Positions 12,092 through 24,800 of a stretch of DNA of 64,000 bases are shown in pieces; the stretch's first letter is position 1; each line of letters begins with the position of its first letter. The notes under the pieces were generated by a model. It ran no database searches. It saw only the letters and a list, made by a program, of their open reading frames with translations, and was not told where the DNA came from. Source of the DNA: Atrina japonica (taxonomy: Eukaryota > Mollusca > Bivalvia > Pterioida > Pinnidae); the NCBI GenBank assembly GCA_030159075.1, contig BROG01000110.1, positions 904,501 to 968,500 of the forward strand. Direction: 5' to 3'. The position numbers were made by a program, and so were the translations under genes.

Positions 12092-15000
12092 TATGGTGAT
12101 GATTGGTTGTATTGAACCTGCAACCACAAGTAGCTGAAGAATCCAGCTCCACTTTGAGTTCCAGATAGGAAAATAGTGGCCTTTGGTGGAATGGATCACT
12201 CGGGAACTAAAATGTGGCGCTTAATTCTTTTTCTCACACCTGAATGCTCAAAATCCTTTCTTTACATATAAATCTAGTAGCTGTATCACTCACCCTTGCT
12301 CCATCTGCTGAAAATAAATATGTAATACACACACATATATTTTCTGCCCCTAGCCTAAAAGGTCCGTTGGGGCATCTAGCATTTGAATCCTCCATCTGTC
12401 TGTTATCTCTGTTGCTCACACTTCACCTCGAACACGCGTCTCTGGGGTGGGGTAAAAATGTAGGACATTGCAATATTTAAATACAGTAACCAAGCTTGGA
12501 CTGCAAGTTCATCTAAGGGTTGCTTACACTTCACTGTCATCTAATGCTCCGGAGGGGGTAGGATGGGGTAATTTTTTTGGCCAGCATAAAGATTTGTTGG
12601 GACTGGGGCCTTTGTGTTTCACAAACACATCTTGTTTCCATCTAACAAATTTGGTAAGATTTATAAATACATGTTTAACCAACGACAAATTCATACAACA
12701 TCATATTAACAATGTAAGCTATCAACAGGAAAATCTCCTTGATTCGCCATGTTTGCAAACAATGCAGATGATGTGCGTAGGGATAAAATGTCCTGGATAG
12801 AATTTTGCAGTATTGGTAAAAATATAGGATCAGTCTAGCCCAGGTGCATATAGGAATTCTTAGTCATTCATGAATTCATGGGAAATGAAATTACATGTTT
12901 GTGTTTGCTCACACATAAACACACATCCATCCATACATGTGTATGTGTGATGACCGTGAACATGGCATATGTATCTTGTGTCTATTTGAGATCAATTTCG
13001 GTGTCCTGGTGTATAAAAGACTCATATAATTATAATAAAGGTAGATTTTTTTTCTAAAGATGTAACAGATTATCGTATGGTTATGAAAAATAAATATAGT
13101 CTCTTTTCAATTAAAACTTGAATGCCTTGTATAATAAGTTTTTGTTTCTTTTGTATATAATAAAACTAAAACAAACATAAGTAATGTTTTGGTTTAAACA
13201 CAAATAAAAAACAAACAAAATTATCAATGGCTAGGAGTCTAATTGTTCATGTATTTTTGGCCATTCATCTCTGTAGTAATTTTGTAATAGTTTGATTGCC
13301 TAATAACCACCGTAGGAGTTTGGAGGTAAATAACTTGTATAGATTGGCTTCTAACATAGAGCCAATTATGGTAACAGTTTTATGCTTATGTTTGTAGCCA
13401 GTGTCAATCATGTACATAAGTTTATTACATAATTCTGCCATATTGTTTGGCTGAACCTCCCAAGTGACTCAATGGTAGAATGTTAACCTTGCAAATGGAA
13501 GGCTTAGGGTTAGAATCCTACCAAGGTGAGACCAAGTACTATAGCACTATCATTGACTTTTCCCTCTCAAATGTAGTATAGTTAAATTCAAAGGCCACAC
13601 ATCCACATGATGTGGCTTATGTGGCACACAGAATATCTTAGTATTATTATGCCATAGGTATTAGGCCTTAACAAAGCTTAAAATTTCTGGTAATTCCCTA
13701 TAGCTGTTGCTATTTCAAACTACAATATTGAAGCATATATCATAATATGATATGCTAGCTCATGTGAAGAAACGCATGCAGCTTATGGGAATATACAAAA
13801 TCATATTAAACTGTTTATATAACTTTTGACATTTTGAATCATGATTATATAAAGTTGAACTACACTGCATGCTCCTAGCGAAGGATGAATAAATTAGTCA
13901 TGCATTTAATGCATGTATGAATGGAAGCTGAAAATTGGTTTCAGTTTTTGCTGGACTCTCCCTGGAATGGGAAAATTGAAATAACAGTTATGTAAGTTGT
14001 CATGCATTGCATTGCCATTATGTTTTAATATCGGAATACTATGATAATTCTGCTCTATAGAAACCAAATAATCATATAACAATAGACATATAGTCAATAG
14101 TCATATAACAATGAAATGTCTACCATAATAATATTGAAATACCATTGGCATACCATTGTAATTGAGGTTCTGAAATGAATGCATGTAGGAGTAACCTTTT
14201 GATTGTCATAGATTGATTCTACTCACTTTCACTTAAGACAGGCTTCATGGTAAAAGCATTTTATTACAAGTTGGATAACCCCATGATTGATAACAATTAG
14301 GAATGAATTTCTTTTGCCAGTGTAATTTCAATGTATTACCTAATATTTAAATTTATCCAGGTCCAAGAAAGGGTTCAGAAGACTCTGCTACGCCAGTTTT
14401 CTTGTAGAAGTCCTGGGGTCTTTTCCAGGGTACATTGTAACCAAATTTTCTACTCAGCTGTTAAAGACTGATTGCCATCATTTAACTGAAAAAAAAAATT
14501 GTTCAGTGTGAGGTGAAATAACGATAAACAAATAGATTAACAAAAAATTAACATTGGCAGAAACCCTGTAGGTAGTAATGCACCTGTGAACAACCATCTA
14601 CAGTCAAGTGATAGATATGCAAGTCGCTAATTACACAGATTAGATTAGCTAATTATCTCAACAGAGAATCAGATGTGTAGAAGACAGAGATTTTAAGTCA
14701 TCATTGTTAAACGTATGTTAAACATGAGGCCATCATTGAAGAATATTTGTTTGTTGTGCCCCAACCAGTAGTTTTAGAAGTTGGTTGATTATATTATAGT
14801 GTATTGAAGCTTAAAAGCACATACATGCTTATGGCATTACATAATGCGTACACAGACATGCATGAAAAAGGAGTAATATACAAGTACATGAGAGAGGAGC
14901 AACAATACATTATTAATTACTTATATTTGTATTTCTGTGTCATCTCTTAATTTCAATGCAACAAAAATAAAACTAAAAACATCAATATAACCAGTAGTTT

Positions 15001-16167
15001 CAGAATTTGGTTGGTTGGTAAAGCAATTTTTTTTAAATTTTTTTGAGAATTTTTTTTATAAGAAAAATGAAATATGTGTGCAAATTTTGGGTAGGATTTT
15101 TAGTTGTGTTGGTCTGGCCACATCAAAATGTTCTTGTATTTACTTAAGCCTAAGGGCCAACTGTATCATACCTTGAATAGTGAGGAAAATTCTTTTCCCA
15201 AAGCTCAATGGATTGTCGGGAAATTTCATAAATTGGTCGGTGAAGAACATTTTTTCAGCAAAGTTAGGGAAAAAGAAATTGTGACCTAGTACATATATAA
15301 AATCCAGTGGCTATGGCTGTCTTCAAACATCTTTTATTTTCATTATCATTGACTAACATCATCCAGTAATGTTTGTATTGATACAATTTGGTCATTTGTA
15401 AATGAAAAAGTTCCTAGAAAAAAAAAGTAAATGAGTGGGTTGGATGGCTATAAGCGATGAAAAGGCTGATGAAATAAAATGGTATTGGATTTGTGAAAAT
15501 AACATTTTAGTCCGGTATTCTATGTTATCTAGTTTGTGTTAATTACAGCTATGTACCGATATAAGTTGCAATGCTGTAGTTAACATTCTAGGCTAATGCA
15601 CTGAACACCAACTAAACAAATGTATATAACATTATTTAAAAATTTAAATGAGTTATGAAACTGAGTAACATTCAGAATTGTTCAGGTGTCGGAACATATG
15701 TCCCTCGGGAGTATTTGGTGCAGGAAAAAAAGAAATATATCATATTTTTGACAAAGTTGTTCTTTTTGTTATTTCACCAGCCTTTGTATGTGTGTATGGT
15801 GAGTGGAAATAGTTGTGCATAATTTGATATTTTTGTAGGAAGTGCATTTTCCAGTCTTAGTAAAATGTATCCATGTGTGAAACATATAAAAGTCTGATTA
15901 ATACTGATATAAAAGGATTGTAACATTTGAATACTGTCAGAATCACTTGATTTGTAACAATGTGTTTGATTGGGCAAAAGGCAAAGAGTTATACATCACT
16001 GGCTTCAGCTGTTGCTCGTTGTTAATTTTCGTTGAAGTGCAACTGTAAATGATTTTTGAAATGTTGTTTATGTCTGTATTATTACAATCTGCTAAAATAG
16101 AGATGCTGCATAATTTATTATATGATGTATGCACGATATCGGACGAAAACTTTAATTCTCTTTGCAG
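12092..16167. other. Non-coding stretch
   Basis: Apart from a tRNA-like relic at 13455-13525 there is no clear structure. Several short open frames at 12230-12800 overlap on opposite strands and are dismissed. If the exon at 16168 is real, this is probably its upstream intron. Confidence 0.35.
13455..13525 (+). repeat. tRNA-like relic (SINE head or tRNA pseudogene)
   Basis: gtgactcaatggtag resembles an A box, and ggttagaatcc (13508-13518) differs from a perfect B box at one base. The spacing suits a tRNA. The flanking bases do not form an acceptor stem, so a working tRNA gene is unlikely and a tRNA-derived SINE head is the better reading. Confidence 0.4.
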
Positions 16168-16272
16168 ATGATTGAACTACCTGCGGCACCAGCTGTGGAT
16201 CATAACGATGTTGATTTACCTGTGTACCTGCAGCAGGAGGAAAAGTTATGGGTCACAACTGCTATTGCCTAA
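16168..16272 (+). CDS. Probable last coding exon of an unrecognised gene
   Basis: A good acceptor (ttaattctctttgcag) precedes an open stretch of 34 codons ending in TAA at 16270-16272. The stretch is less AT-rich than its surroundings. The peptide begins MIELPAAPAVDHNDVDLPVY and continues LQQEEKLWVTTAIA to the stop. An AATAAA signal follows at 16307-16312, as expected for a short 3' UTR. The product is not recognised: no known domain is visible, and the segment looks like an acidic, proline-containing C-terminal tail. It ends about 18 kb upstream of Myc on the same strand. The leading ATG is probably an internal codon. An open run of this length could arise by chance, so the call rests on the acceptor, composition and poly(A) signal together. 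Confidence 0.4.
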   Translation: MIELPAAPAVDHNDVDLPVYLQQEEKLWVTTAIA

Positions 16273-16306
16273 GATATTTTCCAGCTTCTAGTTTTATAGA
16301 TTTTGA

Positions 16307-16312
16307 AATAAA
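16307..16312 (+). terminator. Candidate poly(A) signal AATAAA
   Basis: A canonical hexamer lies 35 bases after the stop codon of the probable terminal exon. Confidence 0.35.
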
Positions 16313-18660
16313 TACAACATAAATGTTCAAATGTTTTGTACAATTTTAAGAAGTTATTTTGATGTATTCTTTCCACTTGGTTGTCATTCAACCTTTAGTG
16401 AGTTTACAATTTACTGCCTTGATTATATTTGCCAGGAGTGGTATAGGATCAGCTAGGTATACATCAGCTAGTTTGCTTTGATTATCATCGGCTCTTAGCT
16501 GTGAGAAAAAAAAGTTTACGAAAAGTCAGATTCTTTTAATAAAAGAGAAAATAAGAAACTAAAGTGAAACCTGTTTTAAGTCCCAAATACAATAATCTGG
16601 TATTAATTAATCATCTCTAAGACTATAGGAAACCAGCTATTATAATTCTTTACAGCCTCTCATAAGTTTCATTTCATCAGTTTATCGCTTTTACTGAAAT
16701 TATTGAATAAATTTTCCATCTTATTTTATTGTGTAACATCTGTTAGCAAAAGAAACTTAAAACCTTTTAATTCATGGTTTATTGGTTTAGCCCTTAGGGC
16801 AAGTACCGATAGAAATTTATTGAGTTTTGATACCCCTTAGTTGATTATTATTAATTTTTTAATCCATTTGCACTTTTTGGTTTAGTTTATGATAAAGAAA
16901 TACTGGTACTTAGTTTAAATGTATGAGGACTTTGCCCCCAGACAAATTAATGTCGGTATCAGCTCTGTTTGGTACCCAGGGTGGGGCACTTTTGTATCAT
17001 CTGTGCAAAACAAATACATGACGTATGTAATTTGCGCTTTACAGAAGTTTTCATCCTGTATGTCGTAACTGTTATTTTCATTAATTCTGTGATTTGTTTG
17101 TAAGTAACACATATGACTGCTCAAGTGAGCTATTATTAGTATAACCCGCAGATGAATGTAATAAATGATATTTCTACGCTATCAATGTGCAATATCTTTA
17201 ACTTTGTAGAGAAGTGTCAGAATATGTATTGTAATTAACATAGGATAGACCTATTTCTAATGCAATATATTCAACTAATAGTATTTCTGATGTTTTCAGT
17301 ATGCTTTTTTCTTGTTTTATACAGTTCATCCAATATTTGACTTAGAATTTTAATTGATATTGTGATTTACTGCTTTCCCGTGTTTGTATATTTAGCAAGT
17401 CTACAGATATACTTTATAGTTGTACTTATTGTCTTTTTCATAATTTTTGTGGTTACCAAATCTGCGGGATCAGACTTTTAAAGGTTGACTTGTCTTATAT
17501 GTGATACATATAGTCTACACTCCCTGGTGTCTGCCTGGTGAAACAATGATTGTAATTTAAGTCTTGGAATTTCTACTGGAGAATTAATGTACAACATAAA
17601 CAAGAAATCTGGTTTTCATTTGTCAATGGTGGAGTAGTGTGGGAATTTGGTAGCACAGGGTGTATTTTTACAAAATCCTCCACTCACTTTTCAATTGACC
17701 TTACAGTTTCTGTGATATTTAGAACTTGCCTTTGCTCTTTTTACGCTGTAAATTGAATTTTATTGGGATTGACTAAGTGCATATTTTTTCTAACTTTAAT
17801 CTTTAAAAAAGGTTACAAAATACAAAAGTTACAAAATATAACACCTACTTATACATTTTAATTTTGCAAATTAATAACAAACACTTTATTTTTTCTTTAT
17901 GCCAATATAATTGTAAACGGTGTTTTCTGCAACACAAAAACTCACACGAGTCCTCCAGATTCTTCTTAATTACTTTTTTTTCAATTCATTTTACCTACAG
18001 CAGATGGGAGGAAATTGAGGGCAAAATTTAATATATTAGTGAAGTGTTCCATTATAAATTAGGTGATAAGAGTCTGTTCGTATAACATGTGTTTTGGTAC
18101 TAATAATGTTGACAACATTATGAAATGATTTGATCTTTGGACCGGGTGTAGATAAAATAACTGGGTATATAGGTAATTCTGTACATTAGGTCAAACTAAA
18201 TAATTGTGTATTAGATATCAGATTTTATCAGATAATTTCATTTTATGAATGGCTAAATAAGCATATATAATTAGCTTGGATCAAGGGAAACTCCATCAAG
18301 ATAACACCTTTGTATGTGTACATCAAGAAATGTTTACAATTTATTGTAACGTTTATCAAATGATGTCATCTCTTAAGAAAGACTGTTTGTAATTTTTCAT
18401 GTAAGCAATGTCTCATTTATTCAGATTAATTTCAGTAGATTTTGATTGTGTTGTTACCTATGATTTCTAATGTTTTAATCTGAATTTATATCTATCAATA
18501 TTGAAGACATTTACACCCTGGAGCCATTATCTATCAAGTGAAGGAAAGTGTTACAAACACTACTTTTTTATTCAATCCAATGCAATTGATTTATTCCATG
18601 AAGCATACCTTTCATTGGTAACAGAACAGATAAAATACACAATGTATATACAAGATGTAC
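16313..18660. other. Non-coding stretch, nothing recognised
   Basis: AT-rich, without tandem repeats or credible exons. Confidence 0.35.
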
Positions 18661-18852
18661 AGGTAAGTAGAATAAAACCTGATTTAGCAACCACCTGTGT
18701 ATGAAGACCACCTGGTCACCAAGACCGGTTTTTGCAGTTCTCAATAGTACCATTTGTGTACAAATCTACCTCTATATAAAGACCATCTCCTGATAAAGAC
18801 CAGTTTTCTCATGTCCCTGACGAGGTTGTTATATACATGTTTCACTGTATAT
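18661..18852. repeat. Transposon-end fragment ending in TTTCACTGTAT
   Basis: The segment contains repeated phrases (aagaccacctggtcaccaag, ataaagaccatctcctgataa, aagaccagttt) and closes with gttgttatatacatgtttcactgtat. A CACTG/TA terminus of this type fits a diverged Tc1/mariner-like non-autonomous element. The opposite end was not located. Confidence 0.35.
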
Positions 18853-19169
18853 GGGTGATATTACTTAACACAGTGCAAAAGTTGCTCTACAGTACTTTTA
18901 TGTATTAACAATTTTATAATGTAAATAAAAAATGGAACACATATAGTAACGATATAATATGAGATGATAATGCTCAAACACAGTGATGATATAGACTATA
19001 TATCGTATAAGTATCAATAAAATGAATGAAAGCTACTAGGTACACAGTGCTAGTATTCATATGATATATCATTTCTCGTATCACATAAGGAACAGTATAT
19101 ACCATACTGTTTGCGATATCAATATTGTAGCATTATACAGTACGGGCCACGCGGATTAAAAAATGGAAG

Positions 19170-19310
19170 CAGTCGTCCGCGATGAAATCGCGGCTATTTA
19201 TAGAAATTCCTCGCAAATCGCGGGATGAATCAAATCGCAAATCGCGGCTGTTGAAAATCATCGCAAATCGCGGCTGTTGAAAACCATCGCAAATAGCGGC
19301 TGCTGATCTC
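19170..19310. repeat. Left subterminal iterons of the large element
   Basis: The phrase atcgcaaatcgcggctgttg recurs three to four times with small changes, with a gatgaaatcgcgg half-palindrome at the outer side. Such arrays next to terminal inverted repeats commonly serve as transposase binding sites; that role is inferred. Confidence 0.75.
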
Positions 19311-19610
19311 CGTATCAAATTGTCGAACGGAATTCTGTTTTTGTTTTGTTTTTTTATGTCAATCTATAGACTATTCACTTAAATGCGACAATTATCTTCT
19401 ATAGTAGAAATATGTACCTTCAAATTGATACCCCCCGACTTTCACATCAAACTAAAGTATATCGCTTTTCAACTATCCGTAACCGTGATATTAGACATCG
19501 TATGTCAATTTACACAAATTTTGTGATATCAATTAAAATATCGACAAAAAGAGAAATAACGGAACTTCGACTAAATCCTATCGAGGTTTATTTTCTTTCG
19601 ATCCTACTGT

Positions 19611-19698
19611 CCTATGACATATTTGTAATTTTTGTGAAAATTAAAACATGCATGAATATGCATGTTTTAATTTTCACAAAAAATACAAATATGTAGGA
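19611..19698. repeat. Near-perfect hairpin, about 40-bp arms
   Basis: The arm tcctatgacatatttgtaat...ttaaaacatgcat is followed within a few bases by its inverse complement atgcatgttttaa...acaaatatgtagga. The loop is very short. It could form a cruciform or, if transcribed, a long stem. It lies inside the large element. Confidence 0.85.
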
Positions 19699-20042
19699 CA
19701 CTACCTACTTCGTATTTACGTTTAGTTATCTACGTATCTGGTTTATAAAACAGATTTTAGCCAAATTTGTGACTTAAAAATTCGAAGTTCTGAAATCTCT
19801 CTCTCTTTCTGTCTCTCCCTCTCTCTCTCTCTCCACACATGTATTTTTTTCTCGGTCAAAAGATGTATTTCTCATTCCCAATATTTTAACGGTACTATGT
19901 TTTGTTTCATTGGTTTAATGTTTAAAACAGTTCTTCGCCTGCTGCATATAATATCAAGGTTCATCATGACTTTAAAATCACAAAAACGTTTACATCAATA
20001 GAATTATCATGTATGCGATACTAGTATAAAGGTATAGAATTT

Positions 20043-20181
20043 CCTGGGCCCGGCACCATAAAACTTGAGAATTTACTTAAGTCTGAGAAAATTCTCAAAT
20101 TAGCCAATCAGATTTCTAGCCAAACTTGAGTAAAATTTTTATACTTAAGTAATTCTTAAGTTTTATGGTGCTGGGCCCAGG
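20043..20181. mobile_element. Short MITE with CCTGGGCCC ends
   Basis: The left end cctgggcccggcaccataaa is mirrored by ttttatggtgctgggcccagg at the right end. Inner arms (acttgag, acttaag) are also inverted. The element is 139 bp, non-coding and nested in the large element. A target duplication was not resolved. Confidence 0.8.
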
Positions 20182-21838
20182 TCTCCTGACCATTCCACTT
20201 AAACTACCGGACGTTTATGATACACTAAAGCTAATGTAATTGAATTTGGGTTGCCGATACCTTTATCTCTTTAATATGATTTCAGTTAAAGTATTGTGCA
20301 ACTGTGTACATAAAATTAAGATTAAAAGTGGTACGAATAATATAATGTATTAACAAAATTTCAGAAACATACAATTCATTCACGCGGGTAAAACTTTTTA
20401 CAAAGTCTTTTTAAAAAGTTTTTACCATTCGACGCTTTATAAAAGTAAAATTCCCAGGTTTCAAAAACTTATTTTAACATCTACAGGTTTGGAGGAATAG
20501 CAATCGTTGGGATATTCTATTCATTCAAAACAAAAATGCATATGTAAAAAACTCTATTATGATATATCTTCAAAAATGTACCCGGGGAGAGACCACAGGC
20601 CTCCCGCAAGTAAACCTTCGTTTGAAAAATCGATTTCAACATCGATCAAACATGTATAGCTTGTATTGAACAAGTCGTGTCTGATTTTTATAGCAAATTA
20701 ATCTGGAATTATGATTCTGGTCATCGTCAACTATCAGGGGTAAATAGTCTGACTGGTGTTATACAACACGATTTAAACTTGTATATTACAATTAATAATA
20801 AAAAATTATTAAATGTATTGTCCACATTACTTTGAAAGTGAGTCATGAAGATCAAAACTGATGAATTCCGTCAATCATATATCATGACAGCACAATACTG
20901 TCTGCATAATCAAATGATTGGATGGAAGATGGCTGAAAGTATGATACATGCATTTTAACGGACTTTCTATTTACCAATTTTGCGTGTTTTCCTTTCAGTA
21001 TATCTATCTAGAATCAATTACAGACTGGAAGAAACCGTCCGACTAAGTAACCGTCCGCTAAAGTACTAAAGATCTGTGCAGTAAAATGACGTTTTATGTC
21101 CCTTGTTTGTGACTAAGTTAAATGTCGGGGCGTCTAATAATCCAATCCAAAAATACAATTTAATAATTGATTTCGAATCTGAAAATAAACCATTTGAAAT
21201 TAATGAATCTACATCCATCCTAACTCAGTAGCGCATTCTTATATACATGTACATAAAATTGGTAAAATATAATGTAGCATTAATATCCCCGATGTTTTAA
21301 TAATAGATTCGATATCAATTTTTTTTTATTTGATACAGTTCATGACTTGCGCGTATATCTGTGTACATAAGAAGCTGAGTTTTATCTCTTGACAGCGATT
21401 TATGACCCCGTCGCTATGGATACCCCATTCACCCAGACTTGATGTTTTGTCCCTGTTATGTAACTGCTTCGATCTGTGGTCTTACTGTAAGTTGTTCAAA
21501 TAATGTGGACTCTGATTAAAGAAGATGGATCTTCCGGGGGGGTAGATTTTTTTTTTTACAAACACACCAGATTTGGATCAGCCGTACTTTATGATTTAGT
21601 CTGAATATTGGGAAAATATAGGGGCATCTAGCGTGACATCATATTTCATCATGTTCATTTCCTAATAAAGATGATTCTGAATAATGGTTTAGATAAAATA
21701 AAAAATACCCACTTGATCTTTTATTGTTCAACATACCTGTTCGCACATAGTTGCTAAAATAAACTCGACAAAAATAACCTACCGACTTTATGAAAAGGAA
21801 AAGTCTATCAGCGATATTTACAGTCTAACAGGCTTTTT

Positions 21839-21864
21839 TGGGGGGTGGGGGGGGGGGGGGGGGG
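21839..21864 (+). repeat. G-rich run
   Basis: A run of nearly pure G interrupted by one T, followed by TGTGTG. It lies between the first and second copies of the internal unit. Confidence 0.8.
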
Positions 21865-22382
21865 TGTGTGACCGGTATTGATGATGACATAAACATGATA
21901 ATCCAAACTCACAAGGGAGTCATTGTTGCAAATCACGCCAATACATACATATTCAAGATCATATCAGGTATATACACAATCAAATGATTGGGTGGAAGAT
22001 GTTGAAAGTATCGACTACGTATATAAATATCACTGACGTCGGAAGCAAAATGAATGTGGAGTGGTTTAACCAACTTTGACTATACCCCAATTTTCAACAC
22101 CTATGTCTATCTTTGTGCCTATGTATATGGCTAAATGATATATTGAATTTATGCAAATATATTATACTTGATTAATTATTTTATTGTACTTAAATATATT
22201 TTACGCTCTTTAAAATAAATTTAAAACCGTAAATGACGTTTTAATGACCAAAAGATAAATAATTAAAAAATGCACAGTTTCCCTTGATTGTGACCGAGTT
22301 CAATGTTGGCGCGTCTAATGATCCAAAAATACAATTTAACAATTGATTTCGAATCTGAAAATAAAAACGTTTGAAATTAATG

Positions 22383-22553
22383 CATAGGCGTCGCAAGCAA
22401 ATTGAAAGTGGGGGGGGGGGGGGGGGGGGGCTAAACCAAATTAAAACACACACACGCGAGAAAAGTTTTTTGTCACCTATGCCGATCTTTGCCAAAAAAA
22501 GTGGGGGGGGGGGGGGGCTTAGCCGCCCCTAGCCTCCGGCTCCGACGCCTATG
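22383..22553. mobile_element. G-run MITE, copy 1 (5-bp target duplication TAATG)
   Basis: Ends cataggcgtcg / cgacgcctatg are inverted repeats. TAATG lies immediately outside both ends (22378-22382 and 22554-22558). Two internal G runs each follow AGTG and precede CTAAACC or CTTAGCC. Length is 171 bp. It is nested inside the middle copy of the internal unit. Further copies are at 41895-42060 and 57543-57713, and a degenerate part-copy lies near 22032-22126. Confidence 0.85.
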
Positions 22554-23329
22554 TAATGCATGCTATATTTTAACAGTTCAAAATAAAATTTTGTTCGATA
22601 ATCTGTGTATATCTACATCCACCCTAACTCAGTAGCGCATTTCTCCAAACGACAACTGTATACATGTTTTTTTGTTATAAAATTGGTAAAATATACATTG
22701 TAGCATTGATATCCCCGATATTCTTATAATAGATTCCATATTAATTTTTTAATTAGCAATATATATATATATATAACTAGACCAGTTCTTGACTTACGCG
22801 TATATACATAGGAATGTGAATTTTATCTGTTGAGGCGATTTATGACCCCGTCACTATGGATACCCTGTTCACCCAGACTTGATGTTTTGTCCCTGTTATG
22901 TAATTGCTTTGATCTGCGGTCGTCAACGAGGAGCCATTATAACTGTAAGTTGGTCAAGAAATGTTGACTCTGATTAACGAAGATGATTCTTGGGGGGGGG
23001 AATAGATTTTTTAAAAACACACCAGATTTGGATTAACCGTACTTTAAAATTTAGTCTTAAACGCTAAGATGCTCACAGACCTAGCCTTGTTTATTGCGAA
23101 AGCCCTTTTTATAGCTCTGAAAATTACATAGAGATATATTTAGTTTAATAATTTTTGTTTTGATATTTTGTTTTATTTAAAGGTCTACATGGTAGTTCTT
23201 GCACTTTAAATAAGTGTGGGGCAAATGTCTTGAGTGAAAACCACGTAGATCAACCGTAACAGTTACCATAATTACTCTACGCTTAAACTTTATTTTCATT
23301 TTTTTTTTTTCAATTTGTCAATATATGTT

Positions 23330-23545
23330 GAAATACAAATCATGAAAAAGCCAAACTAAAAAGTCAAACTGATGGAGACGTCACAAAAAGGCTAAACTAA
23401 AATTTTTGGCCTATGCTCGACACTTGAGGGTTCTTCATTGTGCCGACACCTATTGTGACACGGGGCCAATCGTCTCCGGCGAAGTTTAAATCCATGATCC
23501 TCCACATGCATTGCGGTATCTTATCCCACAATAAACTCCACGCCT
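23330..23545 (-). repeat. SINE fragment, antisense, diverged
   Basis: ggagacgtcac, tatgctcgacactt, gggttctt and tgccgacacctattgtga match, in order, the antisense of the SINE body seen complete at 42938-43209. The tRNA-like head is not recognisable. Confidence 0.55.
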
Positions 23546-24194
23546 CTCCTTGAAAATTCCTTGATTTGTACCTTATAACTGTGTCTTTGGCCGGAATAAA
23601 GACGAGTCGCAATGTGATAAGCAACTCTGTGAAGTGGGCTTTTTATATCTTACCATTTCTGCGAAGCAAACACAGTTGGATCATGGAGAAACGGATACCT
23701 CATCGGGCTCTCAACGAAATATTTTTAACGATTAAGAGGTCAGAATTCAATCAATGTCTGGAGGTTTATAGTTTCAAAAATAAAACTGATGAATTCCGTC
23801 AATCACACATCAGGTGACACGAAATATGCTACGGCATCATTATACTGCCTGCACTATCAAAATGATTGGTTGAAAGATGACTGAAAGAAATGACTATTAT
23901 GGCGTAAAGGATGTACGCCCCTACCTCATTTGAACTACCGGTCGAATATGAAAGGAGTTTTTCATGCATTTTAACGCGTATTCATCTTACCAATATATTG
24001 CTATGCTATCAGTATATCTATTCTGAATCAGTCGGGAGAAATTCTTTTCTGCAACTTGTAAATAGTTTTTTAAAACTTGGAAAATAAATTAAAAAAGTTC
24101 TTAGCAGAGAATCACGGAGAATTTTAGATTTTTTTTTTATTATTTCATTTGTACTTAAAATTTTTACGTGTGTAATATATTTCACACAGATGCT

Positions 24195-24345
24195 ACGTTT
24201 GTTTATCGTTGTTTTAACGTCCCACTAAAGAATATTTCAGTCATATCGAGACGTCACCAAAAATTTGCATATGCTCGGCACTTACGACCATTGAGCAGTA
24301 AAGGTTCTTTAACATGCCGACACCTACTGTGACTGACATGATGGA
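24195..24345 (-). repeat. SINE 3' part, antisense
   Basis: gttttaacgtcccact, gaatatttcagtcat, gagacgtcacc, atgctcggcacttacg and ttctttaacatgccgacacc follow the antisense order of the full SINE. The head half is missing, consistent with 5' truncation. Confidence 0.7.
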
Positions 24346-24800
24346 CATTAAGAAAATATATTATCAAATGCATAACATGGAATCTATTTTCTGTCATACA
24401 AGATATTAAATGCATATATCCTTTTTAATTTTTAGTATTTTTTATGATTACCAAAATGTTTTTTTTTTCGATATTCCCTCTGATAATGAAGGCATACAGT
24501 CCTTATATACACTCACATCATCTGAGTTATCTTTTGACAGTGATTTATGACGCTGTCGATAAGGTTCAAGTTCAAGTAAGGATACCCCGTTTCACTCAGA
24601 ATCGATATTTTGTCCCTGTTATGTAATAGCTTTTGGTCTGAGGTCTTGATCGAGGGAGCCATATTTGTAACTTGGTCAAATAATGTGGATTCTGTTTTAA
24701 CGATAGTGGATCTTCGGGGGAGGCAGCAATAGAATTTTTTTTTTTTTTTTCGAAAAGAAATATGTAGAGCTTGGATCAGTCGTTCTTTAAGATTTAAATA

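Larger units (their letters stand above)
20855..24800. repeat. Three diverged copies of a non-coding unit
   Basis: Shared anchors run in order. A gatgaattccgtcaatca block occurs at about 20860 and 23788. An aatgattgg-tggaagatg block occurs at about 20911, 21980 and 23858. A ttttgtccctgttatgtaa block occurs at about 21445, 22885 and 24608, and each copy of it is followed by a G-run and acaccagatttggat-like text. Copies span roughly 20855-21610, 21965-23060 and 23780-24800. The middle copy is lengthened by a G-run MITE. No open frame is conserved among the copies. Confidence 0.7.

Noticed and set aside
13455..13525. Functional tRNA gene
   Set aside because: The A- and B-box relics are present, but the acceptor-stem bases do not pair and the B box has a substitution.
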